Position numbers and translations under genes: made by a program
Notes under the pieces: model-generated
What the model was told of the DNA's origin: nothing
The model's input: only the letters and a program-made list of their open reading frames with translations
The model's database searches: none
Part shown: positions 26,604-35,361 of the stretch, in pieces
How the letters are laid out: each line of letters begins with the position of its first letter
How positions within the stretch are numbered: position 1 is the first letter of the stretch
Source of the DNA: CAZRCZ01 sp964598765
GTDB lineage: Bacteria; Sumerlaeota; Sumerlaeia; MVZB01; JAJFLK01
Assembly: GCA_964598765.1 (NCBI GenBank)
Contig: CAZRCZ010000025.1
Location: 1-60,617, forward strand
DNA length: 60,617 nucleotides
Reading direction: 5' to 3'

Positions 26604-27215
26604 ATGTATCTCACCAAACGCCAACGTCAAATGCTCGATTGCGTCCAGCGGTTCATCGAGGAGAAACGCTACTCCCCAAGTCTGGAGGAAATCGGCGCGA
26701 TGATGGGTCTCTCATCTCCGGCAACCGTGCACAAGCACCTCGAAAATCTCGAAGCCAAGGGACAGATCAAGCGGCGACACAATCACAGCCGGGCCTTGGA
26801 GTTATCTCCGGTTTCGTCATCCCCGACGGCGAAGCTCTTGCCGATGCTGGGGTTTGTTGCCGCAGGCGCGCCGATCGAAGCCGTCACCGCGCCGGAGACG
26901 GTCGAGATTCCGCGGGAATTCGTCGGCTCAAAGGAATCCTTTGTTCTTCGTGTGCGTGGAGATTCGATGATGGACGACGGCATCCGCGACGGCGATTGGA
27001 TCGTCGTCGAGCGACGGTCCAACGCCGAAACCGGGCAGACCGTCGTCGCGCTGATTGAGGGAGAGCGCGCGACTGTGAAACGATTTCACCTCGAAGGGAA
27101 AGGAAAGGTCCGGCTCCAACCCGCCAATTCGACCATGAAGCCCCAATTCTACCCAGCCTCGTCGGTGAAAATTCAGGGAGTGGTCATCGGCCTCCTGCGC
27201 AAATACGGAAATTAA
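26604..27215 (+). CDS. lexA: LexA repressor
   Basis: SOS-response repressor of 203 residues. The N-terminal winged helix-turn-helix is YSPSLEEIGAMMGLSSPATVHKHL. The autocleavage site is Ala87-Gly88 in VAAGAP, and the catalytic pair is Ser121 (RGDSMMDDGI) and Lys159 (GERATVKRF). RecA-stimulated self-cleavage would derepress DNA repair genes. GCAGGAGG lies about ten bases before the ATG. I searched the 100-base upstream region for a palindromic LexA box but found no convincing one; the operator of this lineage may differ from the known types. Confidence 0.95.
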   Translation: MYLTKRQRQMLDCVQRFIEEKRYSPSLEEIGAMMGLSSPATVHKHLENLEAKGQIKRRHNHSRALELSPVSSSPTAKLLPMLGFVAAGAPIEAVTAPETVEIPREFVGSKESFVLRVRGDSMMDDGIRDGDWIVVERRSNAETGQTVVALIEGERATVKRFHLEGKGKVRLQPANSTMKPQFYPASSVKIQGVVIGLLRKYGN

Positions 27216-27415
27216 TTTCGCGGAACGGTTGAAAACGCCCCCTTCCCACGATTAAACTGGCTTGAAATGATCGGTTCCGACGCCCAGCGTCGGTTCGAGA
27301 AACAATTATGGCCTCAAGTCCGGGAACGCGGAGGAGGATTAATCCTTGTGCGTTCGGACTGGAGGCCGAAGAATCGTGATGTGGCACGGCAGACCCCGAC
27401 CGTGCAGGAAAAACC
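27216..27415. other. Intergenic region with a small perfect hairpin
   Basis: Two hundred bases between lexA and the HEAT-nucleotidyltransferase gene. CCGACGCccaGCGTCGG near 27273-27290 is a perfect seven-base-pair palindrome, without a following T-tract. A frame of 88 codons starting here continues in the wrong frame into the next gene and is not supported. Confidence 0.4.
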
Positions 27416-29785
27416 ATGTGGCCCACCGTCAAATCGCAATTCAAAAAAATCCAAAAGTGGCAGGAGCGCGGAGACGACGATTCCATACGGAATCTGGCTT
27501 CGGTGCTGGTCTCCAGCGGCGATGAATCGCTGAAGGCCGAAGCGATCAAGGCGTTGGGAGCGATCGGCGGCGAAGCCGTTGTGCTTCCGCTGGTCGGCGC
27601 GCTGAAGAGCGAAAGCCGTCACGCGCGCGCCGAGGCCGCCATCGCGCTGGGGGTTGTCGGACATCCCAAGGGGGTGGACGCGCTGATCGAAACTCTTGAC
27701 GATCAGGACGACGTCCTGCGGTTGCGCTCCGCCGAGGCGCTCGGCAAAATCGGCGACCCCGGCGCGCGGCTCCCGCTGAAGCGGACGTTGGACGATCCGC
27801 ACGGCGGAGTCGGATGCGCGGCGGCGTTGGCGTTGGCCAAGGTCGGAAATGGAGACTCAGCCGACGCGCTTTTGAACTGGATCGAGAAATTGATGTCGGG
27901 CACGGCGCAAAAAATGTCGGCGGATGAGAAATGCGCCAAAATCAACGCGGTGATGAGCGCGCTGGCTCCAAAGCTCGACACGGACCAACTGCACGCCATG
28001 GCGGATAACCTCGTCATGCAAATCCGCGTGCAATCGTGGGAAGTTGCCAATCCGCTGACGCGCGAACCGGGCTGGATCGCGCAACCGTGCCAAAACCCGA
28101 TTTGGAAACCGCTTCAAGAGGAATTGGCCAAACGGAAGGCAACCGAATCCTCCCGCCCGGCGCCGGAGCGAACTCCAACTCCCTCTAAACCGCAGACGGC
28201 GGTCCCTCCGCCGCGACCGCAATCCGGCTCCGATTCAGGCGAGCGCGATTTCTTCGGTAGAACAAACCGCCAAAGCAACCGCGACACCCGGATTTTGCCG
28301 ATGACCAAAGGCGCGGCCTCGACCGGAGAAAGCGAAGCGGGATTGGGAGGAGTGATCGGCGAATTTTTGAAATTTCTCGAATCCCATGCTCTCCATTCCG
28401 TCGTGTTGATCGGCGGCGCGCTCCGCGATTTCCGTCTCGGTCGCAAACCGAACGATCTCGACGTGACCTGCTATTTCCAAGTTCCCTCCGAGCTTCGGCA
28501 GAAATTGCCCGATCCGGTCGAATGGAATCTTCAATTCGCCGCGCAAGCACAACCCGTCTTGGAACATCTCGCCTCGGCGCTCAAGATCGGCGTGGCTGAT
28601 TTGCTCGCGGGCAAAGCGGTATTCTCCTCGAACGGCGAGTCGTTGCCCGTTCATTACGTCGGGCCTTATCTGCTCGAAGAACAGGAAACGACGTTTCATC
28701 CTTTGCAAATCGAGCAACGGCTGAAACGAATGGTTTCGCGTTTGGGGCTGGTCGCGGATGCCAAGGGGGATCAGCTCTACGGTTTGATCTCCGACGCGAC
28801 GGTCAATCGGATGTGGAGCGATTATCATGGAACGTGGCACGGCGATTGGAAACGCGGGACGGCGCATCTGAATGAAAAAGAAATTCACGTTGAGGGTCCC
28901 GTATCGCGCGCCGGATTGCTTGAAATCTTCCGGGTTCTTCACCTCAAGCATTCGCTCGGTTTCACGCTCTCCGATTCGGCGGTCGAAGTTTTGGAATCCG
29001 CCGCGCAGACGATGAACGCCGATCTCGATTTGGCTCGGAGGGAATTTTCGCGCGAGGCGTTTGATCGCCTGCTCGCGTTGCCCCGCCATGACCTCGTGGT
29101 GGACGAACTCGAACTTTTGGGACTTGCCCCGACGATTGTGGATTTCCTGAGCGTCGCCCAGTTGGCCAAGGTCAATGAAGTCATCGGCAAAAGGGAAACC
29201 GAGCGCGAGGCGTTGCTTCAACGATCCAAGCGAACCGCCGAAACGTCGCGCAAGACCATCGAAGAAAAACAGGCGCAGTATGACAAGAAGCGCGAACAAT
29301 TTTTACGGAACCTCGAACTTCTCGACGAGTCCAAATCCACGAAATTCGACGTCGAAACCCAGTTGCGCGCCAGCACGGAGCGTTTGGCCGACGCCGAACA
29401 AGCCGCGCGCGAGTCAACGGGTCGTCTGGAGGAGGCGACGCGCCGGTTCCGCGCCATCGCCACCGGCGAGAACGTGGACGTGACCGTCATTCAGGCTCAT
29501 CGCGCCGCATTGGCCGATAAACGGGATCGGGACGCGCGGGTTGAGGCGCTGAAGAAAGAAGTCGAAGGCTTGCGCGTTTCGGCGGACGCCAAGCGCGCGC
29601 AAATGCTGAGCAACCAAAACCGGATGGAAGAGCTTGGAAAAAATTTGGAGGACGCGCTTCAGGAACTGCAGACGGAAAAAACACGGGCCGAGGAAGCCGG
29701 AGCCGAACTGGAACGGATCAAGGATTTCCTCAATCTTTCTCCTCAACGTCGCCGCGCGCGCCTGCGCGGGATTCAGCCAAGCTGA
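27416..29785 (+). CDS. HEAT-repeat / CCA-type nucleotidyltransferase / coiled-coil protein
   Basis: A 789-residue soluble protein with three parts. Residues about 20-165 are HEAT repeats (units such as EAIKALGAIGGEAVVLPLVGAL). After a Pro/Ser/Thr/Arg-rich linker (about 240-315), residues 325-450 form a class II poly(A) polymerase/CCA-enzyme head: LIGGALRDFRLG, then KPNDLDVTCYF with the catalytic Asp pair. A neck-like segment GLLEIFRVLHLKHSLGFTL lies at about 500-520, the counterpart of the LLRAxRFA...LGF neck. Residues about 590-778 are one long coiled coil. The usual downstream R-R-D-F-T motif is not evident, so tRNA CCA addition is doubtful. The architecture is not one I recognise. GTGCAGGAAAAACC precedes the start; ribosome site weak. 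Confidence 0.75.
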   Translation: MWPTVKSQFKKIQKWQERGDDDSIRNLASVLVSSGDESLKAEAIKALGAIGGEAVVLPLVGALKSESRHARAEAAIALGVVGHPKGVDALIETLDDQDDVLRLRSAEALGKIGDPGARLPLKRTLDDPHGGVGCAAALALAKVGNGDSADALLNWIEKLMSGTAQKMSADEKCAKINAVMSALAPKLDTDQLHAMADNLVMQIRVQSWEVANPLTREPGWIAQPCQNPIWKPLQEELAKRKATESSRPAPERTPTPSKPQTAVPPPRPQSGSDSGERDFFGRTNRQSNRDTRILPMTKGAASTGESEAGLGGVIGEFLKFLESHALHSVVLIGGALRDFRLGRKPNDLDVTCYFQVPSELRQKLPDPVEWNLQFAAQAQPVLEHLASALKIGVADLLAGKAVFSSNGESLPVHYVGPYLLEEQETTFHPLQIEQRLKRMVSRLGLVADAKGDQLYGLISDATVNRMWSDYHGTWHGDWKRGTAHLNEKEIHVEGPVSRAGLLEIFRVLHLKHSLGFTLSDSAVEVLESAAQTMNADLDLARREFSREAFDRLLALPRHDLVVDELELLGLAPTIVDFLSVAQLAKVNEVIGKRETEREALLQRSKRTAETSRKTIEEKQAQYDKKREQFLRNLELLDESKSTKFDVETQLRASTERLADAEQAARESTGRLEEATRRFRAIATGENVDVTVIQAHRAALADKRDRDARVEALKKEVEGLRVSADAKRAQMLSNQNRMEELGKNLEDALQELQTEKTRAEEAGAELERIKDFLNLSPQRRRARLRGIQPS

Positions 29786-29858
29786 GCATTTTTGTTTATT
29801 TGCGCTTTCTGCATTCCTTCGCGGTTGAACTTCCTTTATTCGTAATTCATTGTGGAGT

Positions 29859-30602
29859 TCAGATGAGCGTTGGGTCTTCTTGGAGCGGCGCATTCAGAGC
29901 GGCGGGATCGTAGAGGATGCGGGAGCAACCTTCGCAACGGACCAATTTTTCCGCTTTGCGAAGATCGAACGCGATCTGGCGGATGAGCGTCATGCCGCAA
30001 CCGCCGCAACAGCCCGACTCGATCTTCGTCAACGCCGTGCCGGGATGGCGCTCGTTGAGCAAATCGTAAACTTCCAAAGTGTCCGAGGGAATGAATTCGG
30101 CTTTTTGTGCTCGTTCGGCTTGAAGTTGCGCCAGCCGCTTTTTTTTATCCGAGGATTGCGATTCGATTCGGTTTCGCTCGGTTTGGTTTTCGTCCTCAAG
30201 CGCTTTGCGAGATGCCGCGATTTTTTGCCGCTCCTTCTCGCTCCGTTCTTCCTCTTCGAGGGCTTCCAATCCCGCGAGGTCTATTTCTTCGATTTTCGCT
30301 TTAACGCCGTTGATCTCGTGCGTGATTGCGGCGTATTCCTTGTTGGTTTTGACCATCGCCTGCTGGCCGAGATACTTGTCAATTTTCTCGCGCAAGCCGC
30401 GAACTTCCAGTTCGGCTTTGCGCCGTGATTCGCGCGCCTTATTGAAGGAATCCAGCGCCGCGGCTTCTTTTTTTTTGGCGGATTCCTCGCGCACCGACAA
30501 CTCGGCAAGCATCTTGGGATAAAGCGCGAGTTGCTGGTTCAAGGCGTGAATCGCGCGGTCGGTCTCGCACAATTCCAAAAGTTTTCCGATGATTTCCCTC
30601 AC
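29859..30602 (-). CDS. Coiled-coil protein with C4 zinc ribbon (DUF164/CT398-like)
   Basis: A 247-residue protein: about 190 residues of antiparallel coiled coil (rich in Glu, Lys, Arg, Ala) and a C-terminal zinc ribbon with CCGGCGM and VRCEGCSRILY (two CxxC knuckles). This matches the DUF164/CT398 family, found next to RNase H-like, sigma-54 or envelope genes in many phyla; the role is not settled, with nucleic-acid or protein scaffolding proposed. Its ATG overlaps the ftsY stop by four bases, so it is translated right after ftsY. Confidence 0.88.
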   Translation of the reverse strand: MREIIGKLLELCETDRAIHALNQQLALYPKMLAELSVREESAKKKEAAALDSFNKARESRRKAELEVRGLREKIDKYLGQQAMVKTNKEYAAITHEINGVKAKIEEIDLAGLEALEEEERSEKERQKIAASRKALEDENQTERNRIESQSSDKKKRLAQLQAERAQKAEFIPSDTLEVYDLLNERHPGTALTKIESGCCGGCGMTLIRQIAFDLRKAEKLVRCEGCSRILYDPAALNAPLQEDPTLI

Positions 30603-31630
30603 GATGGAGTTCCTTCCTGCGCAAAAAGCGCCTCGACAAAATCGTCCGGATCGAAATCGCGCAAATCCTCCGCGCCCTCGCCGATCCCGATTTTGAAAAT
30701 CGGCAGGCCAAAAGCCTCCTTGACGGCGACGAGGATTCCTCCCTTGGCCGTTCCGTCAAGCTTGGTCATGATGAGACCCGTCAGTTGCGCCACTTCCTTG
30801 AAGGTGGCAACCTGATTCATCGCATTCTGCCCGGTGGTGGCGTCGAGGATCAGGATCGTTTCATGCGGCGCATCGGGATGAAGTTTTTTGATGACGCGGA
30901 TGATCTTGCTCAGTTCGTTCATTAAGTTGGTCTTCGTATGGAGTCTTCCGGCAGTGTCAATCAAGATCACGTCGGGAGGGTCCTTGAGCGCCCCTTCCAG
31001 CGCTTCGTGGCAGACCGACGCCGGATCGGTTCCCTCCGGACATCGGACCAACCCCGCTCCGGCGCGTTCGGCCCAGATCGCCAGTTGCTCGACGGCGGCG
31101 GCGCGAAACGTGTCGGCGGCGACGACGAGCACGCGCCTGCCCGCGTTGCTTATTTCCAACGCCAATTTTCCGATGGTCGTCGTTTTGCCCGTGCCGTTGA
31201 CGCCGACGATTAAGAATACGGCGGGCGGGGGAACTTCGAATTGCATGGGGCGATTAGCGGATGACAAAATTTCGCGGATGGCGGTTTTGACCAAATCCAA
31301 GATTTTCTCCGGCGAGACTTGCGGTTCGTTCCTCGCCGCCTCGCGGATTCGATCCGTGATTTTCGTCGTGGCTTTGCTTCCGACGTCGGCTTGAAGCAGG
31401 ATCGCCTCAATTTCCTCCAGCAGTTCTTCATCAACCTTGGCGTGGAGGCCGATGGCCGAGAGAATTTTGCCGACGAGCAGACCGCGCGTATGACCCAGTC
31501 GTTCGCGCAAACGAACGAGCCAGCCCTTTTGGGGCGGGGAAGGTTCGGGTTCCGCCGTTGCGGCCGGCGCGATGGAAACGGGGGACGCGTTTGGAGGGGA
31601 ATTCTGTTTTTTCTTGAACCAATTCAGCAT
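30599..31630 (-). CDS. ftsY: Signal recognition particle receptor FtsY
   Basis: A 343-residue SRP receptor GTPase that docks ribosome-SRP complexes at the membrane. A short Pro/Ala-rich, positively charged N-terminus replaces the long acidic A domain of E. coli. The N domain (VDEELLEEIEAILLQADVG) is followed by the G domain: G1 GVNGTGKTTTIGKLA, ADTFRAAAVEQL, G3 DTAGRLHTKTNLMNEL, G4 TKLDGTAKGG and the closing GIGEGAEDLRDFDPDDFV. It forms a two-gene unit with the zinc-ribbon coiled-coil gene (four-base overlap). Confidence 0.96.
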   Translation of the reverse strand: MLNWFKKKQNSPPNASPVSIAPAATAEPEPSPPQKGWLVRLRERLGHTRGLLVGKILSAIGLHAKVDEELLEEIEAILLQADVGSKATTKITDRIREAARNEPQVSPEKILDLVKTAIREILSSANRPMQFEVPPPAVFLIVGVNGTGKTTTIGKLALEISNAGRRVLVVAADTFRAAAVEQLAIWAERAGAGLVRCPEGTDPASVCHEALEGALKDPPDVILIDTAGRLHTKTNLMNELSKIIRVIKKLHPDAPHETILILDATTGQNAMNQVATFKEVAQLTGLIMTKLDGTAKGGILVAVKEAFGLPIFKIGIGEGAEDLRDFDPDDFVEALFAQEGTPS

Positions 31631-31670
31631 CGTTCAACAATCGCTTGAAGGTTTATGAGATTACTTCCGA

Positions 31671-31743
31671 GCGGGAGTAAGAGCAAGAGCAAGAGCAAGA
31701 GCAGGAGCAAGAGCAAGAGCAGGAGTAAGAGCAGGAGCAAGAA
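31671..31743. repeat. GAGCAA-type hexamer repeat tract
   Basis: About 12 imperfect copies of AAGAGC / AGGAGC / AAGAGT in tandem, upstream of ftsY and just beyond the stop of the cyclase-family gene. Unlike the tracts at 59514 and 60486 it has only one orientation here. Related tracts are at 54801, 59514 and 60486. Confidence 0.85.
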
Positions 31744-31774
31744 ATCGGACTCAAGGCGGCAACGGTGTCGCCAC

Positions 31775-32443
31775 TCAGTTGGAATCAATCAGAATCGCCC
31801 GGGCGGGAGCGCCGTCGGCGCCTTGGATTTTCAGAGGAAGAACCACGAAAAGATAATCCTTCGGCTCGACGTTGCTCAAATCCAATCCCTCGACGATGAA
31901 AACGTCGGCTCCGAGAAGACGATGATGGACCGGGGCATTTTGCGCGTGAAATCCCTCGACCGAAAGATAATCCACGCCGACCGTGAGGATTTTTTTCTCC
32001 ACCAAATAATCGGCGGCGGTCGCGTCCAGATGAACGAAGTCGGTATCGAACGGTTCGAGCCGCTCCAATTTTCCGGAGTTGGTTGTCTTGAACAGGATCG
32101 CCCGGACGCCCTCTAGCTTACCTTCCAAATCAACGCGCGTGATCGCCTTTTTTACGCGCGTCAGGTCCAAAACCCTCGCGCCGATCACGAGCCGATTCAT
32201 TGGAATCGCCTCGACCGTTTCCGCGCTCTTGCCGAAATGCCACGGCGCGTCCACATGCGTTCCGGTGTGGCAACCCATGCTGATTTTCGAGACGTTACAT
32301 GGACCTCCTTCATCCATCCGATGAACCGGATCGAACGACCAAAAATCCTCCCCCGGCCACGACGCCAGTCCCTTGCGGAGCGTGACGCTGACGTCCAAAA
32401 CCTTGGGACCGGATGGAGGAAGGGCGGGACTTGGAGGCGACAT
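31775..32443 (-). CDS. Cyclase-family metal hydrolase (kynurenine formamidase-like)
   Basis: A 222-residue protein of the cyclase/KynB family. The zinc-binding motif HTGTHVDAPWHF is complete and a second metal region is VGVDYLSVEGF with a downstream HHRLLGADVFIVEGLDLS. Relatives hydrolyse N-formylkynurenine or other cyclic amides and aldehydes, usually in the cytosol. An in-frame TTG four codons upstream is possible, but the ATG at 32443 is preferred. It stands alone between ftsY and the propeller gene; the substrate is unknown. Confidence 0.85.
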   Translation of the reverse strand: MSPPSPALPPSGPKVLDVSVTLRKGLASWPGEDFWSFDPVHRMDEGGPCNVSKISMGCHTGTHVDAPWHFGKSAETVEAIPMNRLVIGARVLDLTRVKKAITRVDLEGKLEGVRAILFKTTNSGKLERLEPFDTDFVHLDATAADYLVEKKILTVGVDYLSVEGFHAQNAPVHHRLLGADVFIVEGLDLSNVEPKDYLFVVLPLKIQGADGAPARAILIDSN

Positions 32444-32471
32444 GGTGATCGGCAAACGGCCTTTGTTTCTC

Positions 32472-32500
32472 GAGGATGAAGGATGAGGGATGAGGGATGA
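32472..32500. repeat. GGATGAG heptamer repeat
   Basis: Four imperfect copies of GGATGA(A/G) in tandem just upstream of the cyclase-family gene. In one frame of the opposite strand it reads IPHPSSFIL, a translation I recall as a common artefact in environmental genomes (memory, not checked). Confidence 0.6.
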
Positions 32501-32530
32501 AAAGAAAAGATATTTTGGCGATTGTGCGAT

Positions 32531-33682
32531 TCAATCCGCCAGTTTTCGTTTCATCTCATCCGGAATCTCGGCGACGTAAACGTGCGGGATGCCCGTGCGG
32601 TCGGAATTGAACAATACGTGCTTCGTTCCCGGCGCGACGGAGGGATGCGGATGCGTGTATTGAGAATGCCCCTGCGAACTTTCCGCCCGGCAAAGCCGCG
32701 CGTGCTTGCCCGTCTTGACGCAGATGAGATGCAGGCCGTCGTCGGGGCTTGAGGTGTCAGAAACCATCCAGTCCCCTTCGGGACTGACGCCGGTATGCCA
32801 AAATCGCGGTGGCGCCTTTGCGATCACTTCCACTTTGCCTCCTCCGGGCTTGACGGCGAGAAGGTCTCGTTGTTCGCCGAGCGTGTCGGTATAGACTTTG
32901 CCCGTCGCGCCGAGCCAAGCGTTGTGGCCGTTGGCCTCGGCGAACGGAAGCCGTTCGATCCGCCCTGATTCATCGGCGACGCAAACGGCGACGCCCTTGC
33001 CGTTTTCTCCGTCGGTCACGAATTGAAATAATTTTCCCTCTTTCGGTTCGATCTGCAGATGCGTGAATTTTCCCTTCAGACCGAGCGTCGTGACCTTGGC
33101 GGTTTTCGTTTCGGTGTTGAAGACGCCGAATCCGTTCGCGCCGTCGGGCGAGCGCCAGACAAAACCGTAAAGCCGTCCGTCGTTGGTGAAACTTCCCGGA
33201 TGCCCGCCGACTTCGCCGTCGCCGTCAGCGTGGCCGACCCTGGCGATCTCCCGCGTCTCAATGTTGAGCGTGAAAATGTCGTTCTTCACGTTGAAATAGC
33301 CGAGCGGTTTGGAGGGATGGAGCGCGAAATTTCCGAAGTCCTGACTGTGGGTCAAACGCTTGAATCCCGTCCCGTCCACGTTGGCGCGATAGAGGTCGTA
33401 GCCGGAATCGCGCGACGCCTCGCGGAGCGATTGGAAGATGAATGCGTTGCCGTCGGCGGTCCAGCAACGGGAATGAAAATAAAGATTTTGATTCACCGTC
33501 GGGAAGGACGTGATCTGCCAGACGTTGACGCCGGTTTCGGGATCCACGCGAATTTTGCGCTCCATCGCGCCTTCGGATTCGGCGCGGAGCAAAGTTGCGG
33601 GCGCAAGACCGGCTACGGCAATGCCGCCCAAGAAACTTCGGCGTGTCCAACTGGGCGAATTTGTAGAAGATTCTGATCGCAT
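32531..33682 (-). CDS. Oligogalacturonate lyase-like beta-propeller protein (Tat signal)
   Basis: A 383-residue exported protein. TRRSFLGGIAVAGLAPATLL is a twin-Arg leader. The rest is a WD40/TolB-like propeller with blades such as YFHSRCWTADGNAFIFQS, GHPGSFTNDGRLYGFVW, FWHTGVSPEGDWMVSDTSS and HPSVAPGTKHVLFNSDRTG. This order, including HSRCWT and SQYTHPHPS (candidate Mn-binding His), resembles oligogalacturonide lyase (PelL/Ogl) of pectin breakdown. Whether the catalytic His set is complete I cannot verify. It fits a polysaccharide-degrading lifestyle. The start at 33682 (MRSESS) precedes the leader; a longer frame reaches 33742. Confidence 0.75.
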   Translation of the reverse strand: MRSESSTNSPSWTRRSFLGGIAVAGLAPATLLRAESEGAMERKIRVDPETGVNVWQITSFPTVNQNLYFHSRCWTADGNAFIFQSLREASRDSGYDLYRANVDGTGFKRLTHSQDFGNFALHPSKPLGYFNVKNDIFTLNIETREIARVGHADGDGEVGGHPGSFTNDGRLYGFVWRSPDGANGFGVFNTETKTAKVTTLGLKGKFTHLQIEPKEGKLFQFVTDGENGKGVAVCVADESGRIERLPFAEANGHNAWLGATGKVYTDTLGEQRDLLAVKPGGGKVEVIAKAPPRFWHTGVSPEGDWMVSDTSSPDDGLHLICVKTGKHARLCRAESSQGHSQYTHPHPSVAPGTKHVLFNSDRTGIPHVYVAEIPDEMKRKLAD

Positions 33683-33709
33683 TGAAACTTTTCCATGACC
33701 GATAACCGT

Positions 33710-33919
33710 CAGCCCCAAGGGGGGCTGAGCAACGAAGCCCAAGGTTGGCGCAGAGCGCCTACCTTGGGTTCACTTCGTTGCGCAACCTTGAAAAGGTTGT
33801 GCAATGGTGACTCGCAATCCCGCAACCCGCGTTGGGGCTGCAGGATCGTTCGGAAATCCTACCCAAGGTAGCCGCGTTGCGGCAACCTTGGGCTTCGCTA
33901 CGGGACGCCGTTGGCGTCC
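33710..33919. repeat. Chain of five strong hairpins between divergent genes
   Basis: Successive palindromes: CAGCCCC...GGGGCTG (33710-33727); CCCAAGGT-GGCGC...GCGCC-ACCTTGGG (33738-33768); GCAACCTT...AAGGTTGTGC (33782-33802); CCCAAGGT-GCCGC...GCGGC-ACCTTGGG (33862-33892); GGACGCCgttGGCGTCC (33903-33919). The second and fourth share the same arms. They lie between the propeller gene and the sugar permease gene, which point away from each other, so they are not terminators of both. They look like clustered REP-type elements. Confidence 0.75.
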
Positions 33920-34055
33920 AGAGAGTTGTTCTCACCTTCTCAAAAGGCAAAGCCGCCCATCCGCTTTTTTCAACCGTGAGCCAGATGCGCAAACCAAATT
34001 TCTCCGGTATTGACTCACCGAGGCATCTATGAAATGTTGCCCACAATCCTGATGA
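33920..34055. other. Upstream region of the orphan permease
   Basis: This stretch continues the gene-free zone after the hairpin chain and should contain the promoter of the permease gene. A short frame in another phase (ATGAGTCAGAATTC at about 34070) closes after ten codons. Nothing else is visible. Confidence 0.3.
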
Positions 34056-35090
34056 TTGCGCCCTCAATATGAGTCAGAATTCTCGATTACCGCAAGATTG
34101 AACTTGAAGAATTTTTTCCAATCCCCTCTCTCCCGCGCCATGCTTGCCGTCGGTCTGATCGTCCTGATCGGTTGCTGGTTCAACGCCGATCGCGCGTTTT
34201 TCCGCTGGAATACCCACCGCGACATGCTCCGCCAAGCCTCCGTCTTCGGCGTGCTGGCCTGCGGCATGACGGTCGTGATTCTTTCCGGCGGGATTGATTT
34301 GGCGGTCGGGAGTCTGCTCGGATTCACTGCCGTCGCATTTTCGATCATGACCGTTTATTGGCGCTGGCCGGCGGCGCTGGCGGTTCCCGCGTCGCTCGCG
34401 CTCGGCGCGCTCTGCGGCGCGATTTCCGGCGGTGTGATCGCGGGATTCGGCGTCCAGCCGTTCATCGCCACGCTGGCGATGATGGTCTTCGGACGCGGCA
34501 TGGCGAAATGGATTTCGGGAGGCGAAAAAGTTTCCAGCTATTCGCAAAAGGCGTTGTTGTCCGACGGAAGTCCGCCGCAACCGCCCAAAATTTTTGAGAT
34601 GATTGATTCCCGTCTCTTCAGCGGCAACCTCGCCGTGGTGACGGTGATTTTTTTCGTCTGCGTCGCGCTCTGCTGGTTTTTGCTGGAGCGAACGGTCGCC
34701 GGGCGGCATCTCCGCGCCGTTGGCGGCAACGAGGAAGCGGCGCGATATTCGGGTGTGCGCGTCGGATGGGTTAAAATTCTGGCTTACGCGCTGAGCGGTC
34801 TTTTCGCCTCGGTCGCCGGAATCTGCCAAGCCGCGCAGGAGGGGCAGGGAGACCCGGAGACCGGCTCCACTTACGAACTGACGGCGATTGCGATGGTCGT
34901 CATCGGCGGAACGTCGCTCGCCGGAGGGCGGGGCGGAATTTTGCTGACGCTCGTCGGCGCGCTGACCATCGGTTACCTCGACAAAATCCTCAGCATCAAC
35001 GCCGTCAGTGAAGCGGGACGCCTGACTTTGACGGGGATCATCATCGTCGGGGCGGTGCTGATTCAAAAAAGACAGGGATTGGCAAGATGA
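34056..35090 (+). CDS. Sugar ABC transporter permease (RbsC family), orphan
   Basis: A 344-residue inner-membrane permease with about eight to ten hydrophobic helices. It shows the RbsC-family signatures LSGGIDLAVGSLLGF and AIAMVVIGGTSLAGGRGG, plus GRHLRAVGGNEEAARYSG, the loop that contacts the ATPase. It would form the membrane pore for uptake of a monosaccharide or similar solute. No ATPase or periplasmic binding protein gene is adjacent, so partners must be elsewhere or the gene is a remnant. The start is uncertain: TTG 34056 or a later TTG near 34098; no clear ribosome site is seen. Confidence 0.85.
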   Translation: MRPQYESEFSITARLNLKNFFQSPLSRAMLAVGLIVLIGCWFNADRAFFRWNTHRDMLRQASVFGVLACGMTVVILSGGIDLAVGSLLGFTAVAFSIMTVYWRWPAALAVPASLALGALCGAISGGVIAGFGVQPFIATLAMMVFGRGMAKWISGGEKVSSYSQKALLSDGSPPQPPKIFEMIDSRLFSGNLAVVTVIFFVCVALCWFLLERTVAGRHLRAVGGNEEAARYSGVRVGWVKILAYALSGLFASVAGICQAAQEGQGDPETGSTYELTAIAMVVIGGTSLAGGRGGILLTLVGALTIGYLDKILSINAVSEAGRLTLTGIIIVGAVLIQKRQGLAR

Positions 35091-35145
35091 GCAGGATGAT
35101 GAAGGTGCTTGGACCGAGGTGCCCGAGCCAGTCGGAAAGCGCTTC

Positions 35146-35361
35146 TCAGACCGACACCGGCGAGATCGTAAAAACACGCGCCAGTTTCGAAGCGGTTTTG
35201 AGATCGCCCAGCCGAAGCGCATCACGAACCTTATCAAGCCTGAGGGCGTCTTCCACGGAAAGGTAAGGCGACCATCCCGTATCGGATTCCGTCAGCTCAA
35301 CTTCGACCTCGGCCACGTATTTGCCTTCGTGGAGAAATTTCTTGTGTGGCGTTGTCATCAT
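35146..35361 (-). CDS. Putative antitoxin partner of a DUF4258 protein
   Basis: A small protein of about 71 residues with HEGKYVAEVEVEL and a C-terminal helix pair (VRDALRLGDLKTASKLARV). It resembles the short proteins commonly found next to DUF4258 genes, although I know no DNA-binding motif for it. Two in-frame ATGs overlap the upstream stop (ATGATG); GGAGG sits two bases before the first (35361) and five before the second (35358). Overlap with the DUF4258 gene indicates translational coupling, typical of toxin-antitoxin pairs. Confidence 0.65.
   Translation of the reverse strand: MMTTPHKKFLHEGKYVAEVEVELTESDTGWSPYLSVEDALRLDKVRDALRLGDLKTASKLARVFTISPVSV

Noticed and set aside
27267..27533. 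88-codon frame before the HEAT-nucleotidyltransferase gene
   Set aside because: It overlaps the real gene in another phase and is not protein-like beyond the first 20 residues.
33804..34013. Short frames across the hairpin chain
   Set aside because: They read only through palindromes and show no conservation or start signals.
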